Source: Diphasiastrum complanatum (taxonomy: Eukaryota > Streptophyta > Lycopodiopsida > Lycopodiales > Lycopodiaceae). From it: a DNA stretch of 64,000 nt. Position numbers and translations under genes: made by a program. Shown here in pieces: positions 44,706 through 57,479 of this stretch. The first letter of the stretch is position 1; every line of letters starts with the position of its first letter. Below the pieces are notes generated by a model. It was not told the origin of the DNA and searched no databases. It worked only from the letters and a program-made list of their open reading frames with translations. The stretch is taken from the NCBI GenBank assembly GCA_029204225.1, contig CM055110.1, forward strand, positions 46,825,003 to 46,889,002, in the 5' to 3' direction.

Positions 44706-45256
44706 GTAGCAGCGCAGAAGGAGAAAATATAAGAGAGTGAGGTTCTGAGGGTAGCACAGATAGAGCATGACAAAGCTGAGGCATTGTTTGCTTCTTCTGC
44801 TTTTAAGTTTAAAGAATACAAATGCAGGAGGCTTCAAGGTGTTCGGGTAGATTTTAGGAAGCAGCCTCACTGTATCAGGGTTTAATCAAGGTCTCCTTAG
44901 GTGGGTTACATGTAACAGCTAGCCGATAGAGTGTTTTATTGCAACATGCGTATATATCTTAGGATGGAGAGAGTGGGGCTTTATCGGTATAAAAAGTTTA
45001 ATCCACCATGTGGATCACCATATGTGGTGGCCTGTAGACTGTAGTTGATATGATGTGCTTGATTTAGTTGCAAAAAATCAATTGGCATTGTGATCTGTCT
45101 TCTAGGAGACGGTCCTGATGTGCTTGGAATATATATCAGATAGATCTTAGAATGGCTTTGGTACTGGTTGATTCCAGAGTCTGCCGAGTTGACTGATAGG
45201 AAGTAGCTACAAAAGGGAACTTGCTGCGGGTAGTTTGAGGTGTGTTTTTTGCACCA

Positions 45257-48109
45257 ATGCGGAGGAGCACTCGAAAACATGCAGATACAGACTCGTCTGC
45301 CGATGGACGTCTGCAGGGAAGCTCTAAGCGTGCTAGAGACAGTTACGGAAATGCAGCACAACCTGCAGAAGCTGCAGCCTTGCAAGGCTCGGGTGTAGGT
45401 TGGGGTGCAGAAGAGCCAGATCAAGGTGCATCTGGGAGCTGCAGGATTCGCGGTAGTCCAGCCAGGAATGTAGCGAGCCCACAAGGCAGGAGATCCTTTC
45501 CTCGGCCGTTGCAAGACACATTTACTGGACAACAGCAAAATGAGGCAGCAGCTACTGATATTCAAGCACTAGAGCTATATAATTTGCAAGAATATCTTTT
45601 GTCTCCTATGCATGTGGCACAAAGAGGACACAATACAGAGTATACAATGGCCTTTTCAACACAAAAGCAAGCATCTAGTGCATTTGAGTCCCATGATGTG
45701 GCTGGCCTTCAAATTGGAAATTCGTATCAATTTACATTGCAAGATATTGCAATGCCTACAGACAATGTTAATGATGGGACACGCGAATCTTCGAGGTATT
45801 CTGCTACTGCTGAAGCAACTACTGTTCCAACCTCACTAGGCAATCCTCTCCAAAACCATCCGGTGGGAGTCCTTCAGTCCAATGATTCCCTAAACACAGA
45901 TTCCCAGGATAATCTGTTAGAATACTGGAGTACACTTTTCAGCGGGAGCACTGGTAATTTTTCACCAGTAATGGGCCGGGCATCAACTAGTGATTATCCA
46001 GAAACAGATTGTCAGAACAACCTCCCAAATGCTAATTTGGAAAACGATTTCAGCAGTGGTTTATTGCCGCTAGCTGTAAAGGGCCAAGCACCAACTAGTG
46101 CTTTTCCAGCAATAAATGATCGTCAGGACTCCCTAGGAGTTGATTGCTTTTGGCAATCAGTTGATTGTCAGGTCGATCTTATGTCGAATAACAATTATCG
46201 GGAACATTTTGTATTTGTAGATGGTGTTTGGCAACTAGGAGAGGTCCAAACACCAACTAATGATCTGCGCCAATCAACAGATGATCGTGATAATCTCCCA
46301 AACAATCAGGAAGATTATGTCGATGGCGTTCGGCAACCAATAGAGGGCCAAATACTAGCTAGTGGTTTGCCGGCAATTTATAATGACTATGATTATCTCA
46401 AAGACAGCAGCAACTTTGCGGACTCGTTTTGTTCCTCAGATAATCTCCCAAACATTTGGAAAGGTTGTTCTGATGGTGTTGGCCCACAAGCAGATGATCA
46501 GAACTCTTTGCAACCTGATGTAATTCAACAAGATGGCGCTGAAGGACAAGTGATTGACGGTAGAAGACTTTCTTCTACTCCTCAAAATCTCTTTGACCCA
46601 AGTGACAGTGTTCCTCTTGCAAATAATCTACAAGATGTTTTCAGTTTTTCTAGTTTTAATGACGATAATATTTTCAAATTTTTAGATTCCTTTCCACCAC
46701 TTACTATCTCAGAAAATCTGGAGGGTTGTTATGATTGTTCTGGGCTGCAAGTAGATCAACATGACTCTTTTCAACCCGGTGAAATTCCACGAGATGGTGT
46801 TGAAGGACAAGCAATTGACAATAAGCGATTCTCTCCTACAACTCAACATCTTGCTTACCCAAGTGAGAGTGTTCCCCTTGAAAATATAGAGGATGCCAAT
46901 ACTTTTGCTAGAGTGGATGTTTCTAATTCTCCTCGGTATCCACCTATTCACTTCACTCAAGAGCAATTCTTAAATGTCACATCACAAAATTCTCAATCTT
47001 ATCTTCAACAACTAGCTACAGATGGGGAGGATGGCACCATTACATTGCCAAACAATATTGTGCACATTAATTGTCTAGATGGCACATCTCATATTCAACA
47101 TTTGTATGTAAATGACAATATGAGTCTTGCAACACATAAAAACACTTCTTGCCATGACACCCAAACCCTAGGAAAATCTATGAACATTGCTAGTGCAAGC
47201 AATGAAAATCTGGCAACTTATTCGATTGAGAAAATTTTGAGGCATCTAGTAGGTGAAGTCAATAAAGCATGTATTGAAATCTACCAAATAATGCTAAATA
47301 AAGGCCATGATAATCGTTATCAACTGCTTCATCAAGGAAGAAAATATGTGAATGAAGCTATCACTCAAATTGACCAAAGACACACCTATGAAGACCCAAA
47401 TGCTACATCCCAATTTTTCCAAGATGCAATATCACAATGTTGTGAATTGTTAACACGACTTCACAAAGAAATCTCTAAAGAGAGAATGCATGTTGGTATT
47501 TCAACTAGAGAAGATGAGTCCATATTACCATTCCAACAAAATCAAAGTCAATCATCCATGAATCCCGATGCTTTTCCACATTATGATCTTAACACACCAC
47601 AACATTACCAATTATCTACTACACAAGCTAATTTGAATAATAATCAAGAAACTCTTTATCATAAAAAACTTAAAATTAATGAAAGAAATAGAGGTGAATC
47701 AAATTCAATGGGAGCAGTTTCCTCTTACCCCCTTCAAGATTCATCATCTATGTCTACAAATGATGCCCCCTCATCATCAGAAGAAGTAGACTTATCTTCT
47801 GAAGTAGCTACAGATCCCCTTGGAGTTACTACAACTAAAATGAATACACATATATTGCAACCACATTTTACACATCATGACTTAAATGACTACCAGTTTG
47901 ATCAAGCAAGCATTTCATTGCCTAGAGAATCCCAAGAATCAGCTATTGGTACACATGGCTTAGTAACAGTTGATCATGATCATGCACAAATACAATCTTG
48001 TCATTTTACAGCATTGAACTTTGATGAAATAGAGGAAAAGCATGCCCCAATTCCTATTGACATGCCTATACTACAAGGATATGGATCATTTATCCCAAGA
48101 CCTAAATGA
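45257..48109 (+). CDS. hypothetical protein, 950 aa, low-complexity, probably nuclear
   Basis: A single uninterrupted frame. The first ATG is at 45257 (MRRSTRKHADTDSSADGR); upstream in-frame codons lack an ATG. The N-terminus is basic (RRSTRKH, SSKRARD), which suggests nuclear import. The rest is rich in N, Q, S and D, with no domain I recognise and no signal peptide or membrane segment. A duplicated block of about 60 residues starts near residues 404 and 490 (GxQxDxxxSxQPxxIxxDG, then EGQxID). A possible helical segment lies around residues 660-745 (KILRHLVGEVNKACIEIYQI, then LHQGRKYVNEAITQID). Base use is less AT-rich in the first ~300 bases than later. 2.85 kb without a stop among relics implies selection or recent birth. 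It might be a large exon of a longer gene. Confidence 0.6.
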   Translation: MRRSTRKHADTDSSADGRLQGSSKRARDSYGNAAQPAEAAALQGSGVGWGAEEPDQGASGSCRIRGSPARNVASPQGRRSFPRPLQDTFTGQQQNEAAATDIQALELYNLQEYLLSPMHVAQRGHNTEYTMAFSTQKQASSAFESHDVAGLQIGNSYQFTLQDIAMPTDNVNDGTRESSRYSATAEATTVPTSLGNPLQNHPVGVLQSNDSLNTDSQDNLLEYWSTLFSGSTGNFSPVMGRASTSDYPETDCQNNLPNANLENDFSSGLLPLAVKGQAPTSAFPAINDRQDSLGVDCFWQSVDCQVDLMSNNNYREHFVFVDGVWQLGEVQTPTNDLRQSTDDRDNLPNNQEDYVDGVRQPIEGQILASGLPAIYNDYDYLKDSSNFADSFCSSDNLPNIWKGCSDGVGPQADDQNSLQPDVIQQDGAEGQVIDGRRLSSTPQNLFDPSDSVPLANNLQDVFSFSSFNDDNIFKFLDSFPPLTISENLEGCYDCSGLQVDQHDSFQPGEIPRDGVEGQAIDNKRFSPTTQHLAYPSESVPLENIEDANTFARVDVSNSPRYPPIHFTQEQFLNVTSQNSQSYLQQLATDGEDGTITLPNNIVHINCLDGTSHIQHLYVNDNMSLATHKNTSCHDTQTLGKSMNIASASNENLATYSIEKILRHLVGEVNKACIEIYQIMLNKGHDNRYQLLHQGRKYVNEAITQIDQRHTYEDPNATSQFFQDAISQCCELLTRLHKEISKERMHVGISTREDESILPFQQNQSQSSMNPDAFPHYDLNTPQHYQLSTTQANLNNNQETLYHKKLKINERNRGESNSMGAVSSYPLQDSSSMSTNDAPSSSEEVDLSSEVATDPLGVTTTKMNTHILQPHFTHHDLNDYQFDQASISLPRESQESAIGTHGLVTVDHDHAQIQSCHFTALNFDEIEEKHAPIPIDMPILQGYGSFIPRPK

Positions 48110-51000
48110 AGCGTGCCTAGTGAGGATATGGTTTTCTAGTTCCAACACAATTCATAGTTGTCAACAATAGTTGGTCATGATCTAATAACTTGACCATAAT
48201 TTGTATGATAACATGTCATATTTATAATGAGTTTCCAATTCTCTTACAATTTATATTTTGTCACGTTTCTTTGCATTTGGCACCTATAGAAAATATCCAT
48301 CTATAGAATTCTTTGCACAAAAATATAAAAATCTTCTCACCAAAAACTATATAGAATTTGTAGAAATGTTGTGGAAAATGCAAACAATCATATGAAGTCT
48401 ATATAATGGTCATGGAAAGTCCTGCTTAGATCATATACAAAACACCATATAAAATCCCTCATTGATTGTTACCATTTCCAAATTGAAATCCTTCATTTCA
48501 CACAACATGGTCTAATTCTTTGCCAAAATTAGTCCAAAATCTTGAACAGAGTCCTCATTCTACACACACCAATGTGCAAAAAAGATTCCTTAAATGATTT
48601 CCATATCGTCACAAATATCTCAAATTCAACACACTAATCTCAAAAAACAATCCATGTGCATGATATAACCTGGAATATGAGCTAAACTCAAAAGAATCGA
48701 ATCTAAATATTGAAGTTGACTAAAACAAGAAAGTTTGGAATATAAAAAACACTCAATGAGAGCCATAATTATTTTTGCTTTTACCTTAATGATATTTAAC
48801 AAATAGAAAGATATTATTGACTAAAGTTGTTGGGCAAAATGCTATTGGGAATTTTACATAATAAGCTCAAAATCTATTGAATAATCTTATTCATAAGGTC
48901 ATTGATTTTGTTTATTGATAACAAATTTTGTTCGTGGTTCCAATTATGTTTGTTGATGTATATGTTTTGAGTTAGGGGCTGCATGTCCCATCTAGAGTTG
49001 GGAAATTTGGGTCAAGATTTTCATGAGTAACCGAAATCTTGATTAGAGGTGGGCAACCCAAAAGCAAGGCTTATGAGTGGTAGGTAGGCAACATTAGCCA
49101 TTAAACCATGATTCGCTTTCTTAAAATCTTCAGAACGAATGAAATGGCTCAAGTTTTGATCTTGAACTATGTTAATTTTACTTAAGAGATCTTGATAAAA
49201 AGCCTTTCTAAAGTAACAAGTTAAGCAAGGGCCACAGAGAAGCTCATGGTGGCCAGATTCTAGGTCAAGAACCCAGATTCTAGGTCAAGAACATGCAAGT
49301 CGGCCAATCTTGATTTTGATCATGATGCTAACAACCCATGAATAGTTTAGGCATACCCGAAGATAGTGACCTAAACATTGTTACAATAATACTACCATGC
49401 ATCTTCTCTAATCATTGATTCCATGTCACACCATCATAATTATGTACTATTGTCCAATTATCTTCTTACATTCTCTATAGTGTAAACAATTACTCTTATC
49501 ACATTATTTTGGAGACTGATTATCAACATTGTTAACTAGTTAAATGTATACTTCAAACGAACTTTAGACTAGTTCCTTGCCTATTGTAGCATCATAAACT
49601 CTCCACTACTAAACTAAATTTATCAATTGCATCAAAAAAACGTACTTGCTTGTATAAACTTGAGAATTTGACAAATATGAGAATAATTGAAAAATTCATA
49701 GATGGTTAGACGAGCAGAATAAGCATTGAATCTACGAATCCCTATTTTTTCTCAAGCAAATACACCAAACATCATTCGTGTCACATTTTGTAATCAATAA
49801 AGACTCTTTAGTAGAAAGATCAATATTCAATCAATCATGTAAATTTTTTTTTGGCAAGTATGCTTGATTGTGAGGGCCATTAATTTATGGAATCCATCCA
49901 CCACATCAGTTACATACTTACTTTAGAATTTCCTTTGAAAGTCCCTTGCATAAATGTTTACTATAAACTTTTCTTATCCATTTCTCTTTTAGTAAATGGT
50001 CCACCCAAATCTTGAACACCAAGTTTCTCAATTTTATGATAGAAGTTCCACGTAATCATTTTAATTCTTCTATTATAGTTCTCTTATTTTAGAGAAGAAA
50101 ACTACTAGGCAACTCATAATAACTAGAAAATATAAAAAATTGTACATGGCCAAAGTTGACAATACTTCATGAATTGCTAGAGAAGAGTCCAAAGGAGAGT
50201 ATTATAGTAGAAATAGAGATAGATCACAACCTCAACACAACAAAGCATGCATTCTCAATTCTTTCTAAAACATGAAATTATGCAAAAATCTATTTTCAAA
50301 TTCCCTTTAAAAAGAATGTTAGACATCAAATACTGTGATAGAGTTTTGTACATGATGATGCACTTTGGGAGTCTAATTCTATAGAAAAATGAACTTTAAA
50401 AAAGTATCACAAAATAAAGACAAAATTGAGCATCTCCAAATATTTTTTGCACCAAAAGACAAACTACTTGGGGAAATTCCATAATTTCAAGAGATTGTTG
50501 ATATTTCATGATAATCAATCTTCAATAGATCTAAATGTAAGTAACTTTAGGAATTTTATAGCTTCATAAGACTTAGATAACAAAATTTCACATAAAAAAC
50601 AATAATTACTTGTAATTCTAGATTGATCTATAAGACTATTCCTCAACTATGAAAGTGGGTAAAACAGCCAAGTGTACCATTTTACTATAGTATATTAAGC
50701 TTGTTTGTAAGTTTCTCTTGCCTTTGGGAAAGTATCACATGTTCTTTAACAATTGTGACAAAAGGCCATTTGCATACCATATTCGGGTGGTTTTCAAGTC
50801 GAAGAGGTGGTCATCTAAAATTGTCAATAAAATGGCATGTTCATAACGTGGTATGCTTAACTCAATCAAATGGATATCTCAATTAGTGAAACATGGCCAC
50901 AACATTGGTGCAAATGACCATCAATGATTACATAAGAGCCATTATCAGATCCGAAGGTTGTGAAAAATTGGCAAAATTAGCTTGAATATTTTACAATTTC
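48110..51000. other. gene-poor AT-rich region
   Basis: No coding sequence recognised. A 22-bp direct duplication (CAGATTCTAGGTCAAGAAC, copies starting at about 49254 and 49273) is the only clear repeat. Confidence 0.5.
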
Positions 51001-51014
51001 ATGTAAGTATGGAA

Positions 51015-51740
51015 ATCTCACACGTGTGGAGCATGTTACCACGTGTGAACAGTAGTCATAATCATGTTAGATCTGTGTTGATTTAGGGGTACTTAAACTT
51101 TTGTAGACATCTATCCACTGCATGTTAGTGGGGATAGGGCCAGTATTGGCATTAGAGGCAAAATAGGCAAGCACACATGTCTAGTCATAATTAGGCCAAA
51201 AGTAGAGTGTGATGTGGCTCGAGCTAGGTTAGGCTTGTTACATTTCTCAAGATGATGTTGGATTTGTGACACTTCCCTATGTGTTGGCATGAGAGCTAGT
51301 AATCAATTAAAAAGCTACAAATCCATCAAGTTGGTCAATTTGAGGGCTCAGAAGTCACTCAACCAATCAAATTAGGAAGAGGAAAAGAAAGGGTGTCCAA
51401 TCATATTTCACTCCCCTCTACCTCGAGTTGCTACATATAGGAGCAATAGTCCATTTGTAATTAAGTTTTTTGGAGTTAATGAGAGTACCTACATTTTAAG
51501 CTATTTTGTCTTTCTCTCTCTACTCGAGGATTGGTGCTTGGTTTCTCTCTCTGCCCTGTTTTGTACTTAGTTTCCACATGTGTGAATGTACTTTTATGGA
51601 TGATATATGCATGTTTCATTGTGCTCTTGCCTTAGATTTGTGAGATATATCTTGATTTTCAATTTATGCTTGAAATCACCACATCTTAGGAGATCATAAA
51701 CACACTTTTGGGCACTCCCACACGTGTGAAATTTAAGGTC
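51015..51740 (+). mobile_element. LTR-like sequence, low confidence
   Basis: It is bracketed by CACACGTGTG words (51018 and 51720). It contains a TATA-like CTACATATAGGAG near 51433, a CT-rich stretch and a final AATGTACTTTTATGG region, the general composition of other LTRs in the window. No primer site, polypurine tract or TG..CA ends were found. Confidence 0.3.
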
Positions 51741-52900
51741 TCAGTTTGTTAGCTTGGCATCCAAAGTTTCTTTGGCCCAGGTTCAAGACCTCCTTGGAAA
51801 CCAAGATGCATAAGAGCCATTATCACTATAGGTTATGTTAATGGTCCTATAAATTGTAGTTTTAACAAGATTCATAAACAGGTAAAGCAATCCTAAACAG
51901 ATGAAATCTATTGTCACGTTTATCAGCGAATATTCCCCTATATATTTAAACCATTACCAACATTGAATCGAAAGGCCAATTTCAAGGGGAAAAAAAGTGT
52001 TTAAGGAGTCTGAAAAAGCTCTATCTAGTCATAATAAAAGCTAGATTTTGTAGAAATCCTATACCAGTTCACGAGCCAAACCATACACATGACCAAATTA
52101 GTTGCAAGCATCAATATCTTCAAAACCCATGATTCTCTTGATTGGTAGTGAAATCATTTTAGTAATGCAATAAAGCACTCAACTACAATATTGTAAGCTA
52201 TCAACAAGCACAAGGGACTTATCTAAAGACAGTTATCACCACCTACAGTTCACATAAAAAGAAACATCTTTATGAGAGCATCATGTATGAACCACAAACA
52301 TTACTAAGCCATATAATAAAGTTATCTAGGTCTAGCATATATTTTATAATATCTATTCAACATCATCAATACCATGAAAAAACTGAAGAGAGCCAAGGCC
52401 ATGCACTTTTCACCCCTATAGATAGAAAGTACTTCCCAACATTAGATGCAAATATTGAGATTAGATTTATATGTGAAATCATTGAATAGAATGTGCCACA
52501 ATTCTAGATTCAAGCAAAAATATCAATTATGATGTGCAAACCATTTCCATGATGAAAATTATATGAAATAAATAATTAAGCCATTGGTCACAATGCATTT
52601 GATAATCTACAAAAGGTGGAGACCTATTAGCAATACATTATACCACAACCCAAAATCTTCTCCATCTCCATCAACGTGAGCTACTAAGGTCCAGGGGCCC
52701 AATTTTTCTTATATTAAAGGCCCTTTGATCCATGAGACTTGTAGTCCATCTATCATACTCAAGAGTGAGAACTCTTATGCAATGATATAAGGACATTTTT
52801 AAAATGAACTACCTATACAACCTTGCATCATAGATCATGTTTATGGACAAGACATTTCTAAATATTTCAAATAAGTAGTGCAAGGCATAAGTTGGTGCCT
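51741..52900. other. no gene recognised
   Basis: AT-rich sequence without coding signals or clear repeats. Confidence 0.4.
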
Positions 52901-52984
52901 CCACAACTACACATATGGGTGTTTTGCCACATGACGCTGCCACGCGAACTCGATACTTGGTTAAAATTTTGAAAATTGTTTTTG

Positions 52985-53460
52985 GCGTGCCACGCGTGGC
53001 ACATCCACGCCAAAAATTTTCCGAGAATTCTGCCGTGAAATCCAGGCTAGAGGTGGGGTTCGGCAATAATTTTTTTTTTTGCATGGTATTGCCATGTGTG
53101 GTAGGGCCACGAAATTTTTTTTTAAACAAAAAATAAAAAAATGAGCGCCAAAATATCTTGGCGTGGTAGAGCCGCATTTGGAAGTGCCACACATGGCTAT
53201 TATTTAACTGCCTCTCATCCGGCATGTATCTCTGGAGATTTGCCACACGTGGCAAATGTTATAGAGTTTGATTTTGATATTGTCATGCATGACAAAATTT
53301 GCCACGTGTGGCGAAATAAATTTGTTGTAAATTTCTTTTTGGTTGTGACATGTATTTTTGGAGATTTGCCATACGTGGGCACTGCCACGCATGGCAAAAG
53401 TTACAGAGAGTTTGATTTTGATATTCCCACGCGTGGCGAAATTTGCCACATGTGGCAAAA
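52985..53460. repeat. cluster of GCCAC..GTGGC palindromes with a 126-bp tandem
   Basis: Palindromes built on TTTGCCAC-N2-GTGGCAAA lie near 52987-53002, 53186-53197, 53238-53257, 53297-53317, 53367-53381, 53382-53397, 53426-53438 and 53442-53459, plus TTGTCATGCATGACAA at 53280-53295. From 53232 a unit of about 126 bp (GGAGATTTGCCA to AAATTTGTTGTAA) is repeated at 53358. The centre varies (CGCG, ACAC, CGTG, CGCA, ACAT) while the flanks stay constant. Confidence 0.85.
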
Positions 53461-54215
53461 TAAATTTGTTGTAATTTTTTTTTTCACATATGTTGTGAAC
53501 AATCTGTTGATAAACAGACAACTTCATGATTAATTTAAAAGCAAATGAGACTTTTTTTGAGGTTTTGAATATGTGTGGACTAATAATAAAATGATTATTA
53601 TGTGATCATGAGTGTGGACTAAAAATGAAATGATCATTTTGTCAAATTATTATGCTTTGACGAATTGGAATTACTATCGGTGGAATATAACCTACTATCT
53701 TAAGCATTTATAGACATAATGATGTGTTTATATATTGAGAAAGTTCCATAATCAAAATTTGGCATAGTTCTCAATATGGTATAATTAGGTATAAACAGTG
53801 TGTCACTGAGCTAAATTTGCACTTGAAAGGATGCTGAGTATTTTGAGAGCCATGTGGTAGTTTGTTCCGAGAATTTGTTGATAAAAAGGATGGTATATTA
53901 TATACGTTTGTCTGTTTGCAAAGATGAATGAACAATCAAACATCGTGGCAAAGTGTATTATTATCTTTCATATTTTCATAAATTTTAACTATAATATATA
54001 AATAATCAATGTTCTATATTTTTTAATTGTTCTCTTAATTGATTCACACATCTACTAACAAGTTATTCCAATTCTAAGTGATTGTGAGATGCATTTGAAT
54101 TGAAACTTAAGAAATGCAACATCGTGTAAAGATGTAATAATTTTGAAAACAATATATATTGGCCACAAATGTATTGTTTTATAACAAAATTAATTGTGAC
54201 ATATGTACATATTTA

Positions 54216-54392
54216 TTCATCATTGCAAGATTCAAATTCATCAGCCAATACATTTTGCAACTCATCTCCGTTTAGATGATTTTCATGGTCACTATAGAAA
54301 TCAGAACCTCTCTCAATATTGTCCTCATGCAAAAAATTACTATTGTCCTCTTCATCATTTGGGTCGAAATCATGAGAATCAATCTGGGGTTT
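54216..54392 (-). pseudogene. short acidic C-terminal coding relic
   Basis: The minus-strand frame reads QIDSHDFDPNDEEDNSNFLH, then EDNIERGSDFYSDHENHLNG and a final DELQNVLADEFESCNDE before a stop. It is very acidic, like the C-terminal tail of many plant transposases. There is no start and no family evidence upstream. Confidence 0.3.
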
Positions 54393-54399
54393 TCAAGAT

Positions 54400-55855
54400 T
54401 TATAATTTACTTGAAGATATCTATACATCTTCATCATGGCACGTTTTGATACAATGAATGGCAGCCAATTATGCAAGTTTTGGCAACCTGATTCTCCTAC
54501 TTAATGTCCCAATCTGTCATTTTTTTTCTTTCTTTGATTTTCATTTTTGTTGTTTTTCACTACACTAATTGTTTTCTATTTTTTTTAAAGGACATGGAAA
54601 AAAAATTGAATGATGACCAAAAGTCAAAAAAGTCTTCATAACAAAAAAAGAAGAGGGAAAATATTTTCAAGTAATAAAAGGTAAAAAATCAATAGTGGGG
54701 CTAATTTTTTATTCCAACAGTCAAACCAACCTTCGCCGAGCTCATAATTGATTCCAAATAGTGTTTTTTAGCTACAGTGAAGTGGATAAAGGTTAGTTTG
54801 CATCAGAAGTTTGAATGATACACAAAGTGCTAAACTTTGAGCAAGATATATTGTAGCAAACATTGAGGAGGCTAAAGTTAGGAGTTTTTTTTTGTAGAAG
54901 GTGAAGTGAATCTACTATTACATGTTAAGGCTCATTTGTTTCTTACCTTTATATATTCATTTGGTGCATTACAAATTTTATGAAAAAGACTAATATTTGT
55001 GCATTTCTTGCTCTTGCACAAAAATAAGTGAATACAAAGCTCTTCCATAATTGATGATTTTATCAACAAAACAAAAGCCATTTATTTTGGAACTTCTTTT
55101 ACACTGAAGCTATTGATAATAAACTTCTATTGTCACTAGTCACTATGCACTTCATGGGGATACTACACATTTTTTCACACTTATTGTGAAAATTTTATAT
55201 CTTTAATAGATTCTATCCACTTCACCACACCATGTGGATTTTGCTTCTATAATGTGGATACCAACATATGGACTTTGTGCACATCTCTCATTGATTCTAA
55301 GCACTTCAACACATCTCACATAGATTATATCCAACCCTCCACACCTTTTTTAAGTGGAATCTACACACCCTTCTTCACTTATCATGGATTCTACCAACCA
55401 CCCCACATAAATTTGTCACTCCACCACGCCTCCATATGGATTGTACTCATCCTTCCACCAATGTAAATTTGTTGGTAGATGAAGTACATGAGTAAGTACA
55501 TTGTTTTAACAAACTCTAAAGGTGTTCACAAGTCAATACCCAACTATGCACATTTATTGTTAGATAATTTTGTTAAAAGAAAAGCCTGATTGGCATCCTA
55601 TGAGTATAAGTCCAATTCACAAGCTTATTAGAAATAAACTTAGTCTCGGTGACATATTGGTTACTTTAAGTCTGCAACTATTTGCATACAAGTTACAAAG
55701 TTAAACTTAGACTTTCTTATTAATTCAAGTTAAAATAAAAGTTTGTAGGGGTAATTGACTCTTGTCCAATCCCATGCATCACAAAACGGGTCTACAAGTT
55801 CCAACCCAAATTACTGTAAATCAAATCTCAATTTCTTTTGTGAGTACATTCGTGT
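54400..55855. other. no gene recognised
   Basis: AT-rich, with a run of CCAC-type words and CACTTCACCACACC phrases near 55200-55470 that are not a strict repeat. Confidence 0.4.
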
Positions 55856-55856
55856 G

Positions 55857-55992
55857 AACTGACAATTATACACATTATCATACTCAGATAATCTATCCAT
55901 TTGACCCAAGCTTGAAATTCTTGTAAACTGACAATAATACACATTATCATACTCAGATAATCTATCCATCAGACCCAAGCTTGAAATTCTCT
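55857..55992. repeat. tandem duplication, about 66-bp period
   Basis: AACTGACAATTATACACATT to GACCCAAGCTTGAAATTCT is followed directly by a second copy (AACTGACAATAATACACATT onwards) with only a few differences, so it is recent. Confidence 0.93.
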
Positions 55993-56719
55993 TCTATTTC
56001 CTTCCTCATTTTCAAAAACATATAGTTTCAAACAAAAATATTTTATCAATACTTGATAAGATACATGGATAAAGCAAAATTTCAAACATAGCAAATAACA
56101 TGTACGAAGGTGAGTAGCAACTTACTATACTCCAATAACATGACTACCATCACAATTTTACAAAAAATATTGACTTAACTTGGTATAGAAGCTTATCACT
56201 TCCCAAAGCAACAACCAAATTATAAAGAGAACATAATACCCCACACTGACAATTCTCTTCCATCCCTAGCTGTTTAAGGTTGTCATGTTTTCACCACATA
56301 GAAATTCAATTCATGAGATTAAATTTCCTATAGTCTCCAACTATATGTCATTAAAGGGTTTTCAACATTGGAGTCTTGAGATACCATTGTGGGATATGGA
56401 CAAATGTTAAAAGTCTATGTAAGACACCCTAATCACATGACCATTGGTTATCATTATCATAAGATATTTGATTACTTTTATTGAAATCATTTGCATCCCA
56501 TTGTACAAACTTTCCCTCAACGGAAATACTATACCAATGAGTGAGATGACTTTCCAACCTACAAATGTTTCCATAAAACTTCCACTTCATTAGCTTTTTG
56601 GGCATTCCATAATTCCAATTAACCCGAGTATCTTCTAGCTCTTTTTATAACCTTGACTTTTTCACTTAGTGCATTATGTTGCCTTGTTCTTGCCTTTTAC
56701 ATCAATGATTGAAGTAGGC

Positions 56720-57340
56720 TAAGTGGCCTGCTGTAGCGCAGGCATCCCAAAGGGAGCCGGGAACCACGACTTAGCTTCCCAGCCTTCAACTCTTGCCATC
56801 CAAACCCACTTGACATACAAGCAGCCAACTCGCCAACAACGATCAGACTTAACCAACTTGAAGTTCCAAACCAAAATTGAGATCCAACCTGGCACCATGC
56901 CAGATCGGGGGTCCCAATGTGGGTGACTTCCCTCCAAGCAAGCCGCCCGACATACATCAAACTTAACCAACTCGAAGCTTCGTTACAAACGAGTAACATC
57001 CATTCCAAGCAAGCGGTCTGACTTACATCAGACTTAACCAACTGAAAACTTCGTCACGAGCGCAAGAAGCCAACCTGGCGCCACGCCAGACTGGACAGCC
57101 ATAAACAGGTACCTTCCACCCAAGCAAGCCATCCAACTCAGCCGACAGGTTAGAGCCCGTTCCCTAAGAGCTTAACTCATTCACGTTCATGCAAGGAACA
57201 CTCAGAACCACAAGCCGCGACAGATATGGAGACAACCAGTTCCTGGACCGAATGGTCCCGACAGCATACCGCTGGCGCCACGGACCGAACGGTCCCAACG
57301 GCATACCGCTGGCGTCCTGGGATACGACCCTCAGCTATGT
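56720..57340. repeat. GC-richer block with reiterated words
   Basis: GACTTAACCAACT occurs near 56846, 56958 and 57030. A 37-bp tandem (GGACCGAA.GGTCCC.AC then GCATACCGCTGGCG) lies at 57245 and 57282. The base composition contrasts with the AT-rich neighbourhood. No coding sequence was recognised; an element end or LTR is possible. Confidence 0.55.
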
Positions 57341-57479
57341 GCCAAGTTAAAAATTTTGAAAGCAGCCTTACAACTGGCGCTTTTACCGAACACTGAAACC
57401 CAGAAGGTAATCAGAATCAGTTTGAGAAAAATCTCATTTTATTGATAGATCTGAGAAGGTTACATTTCAAGTGTGTGAC

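Noticed and set aside
45242-45256. Start of the 950-aa ORF at 45242
   Set aside because: That codon is GTG; nuclear plant genes start at ATG, and the first in-frame ATG is at 45257.
44981-45565. 194-aa minus-strand frame
   Set aside because: Overlaps the start of the 950-aa gene in antisense; no domain and less convincing than the plus-strand reading.
52985-53460. CRISPR-like or terminator cluster
   Set aside because: Variable centres and a 126-bp tandem organisation fit eukaryotic repeat DNA; bacterial interpretations do not apply.
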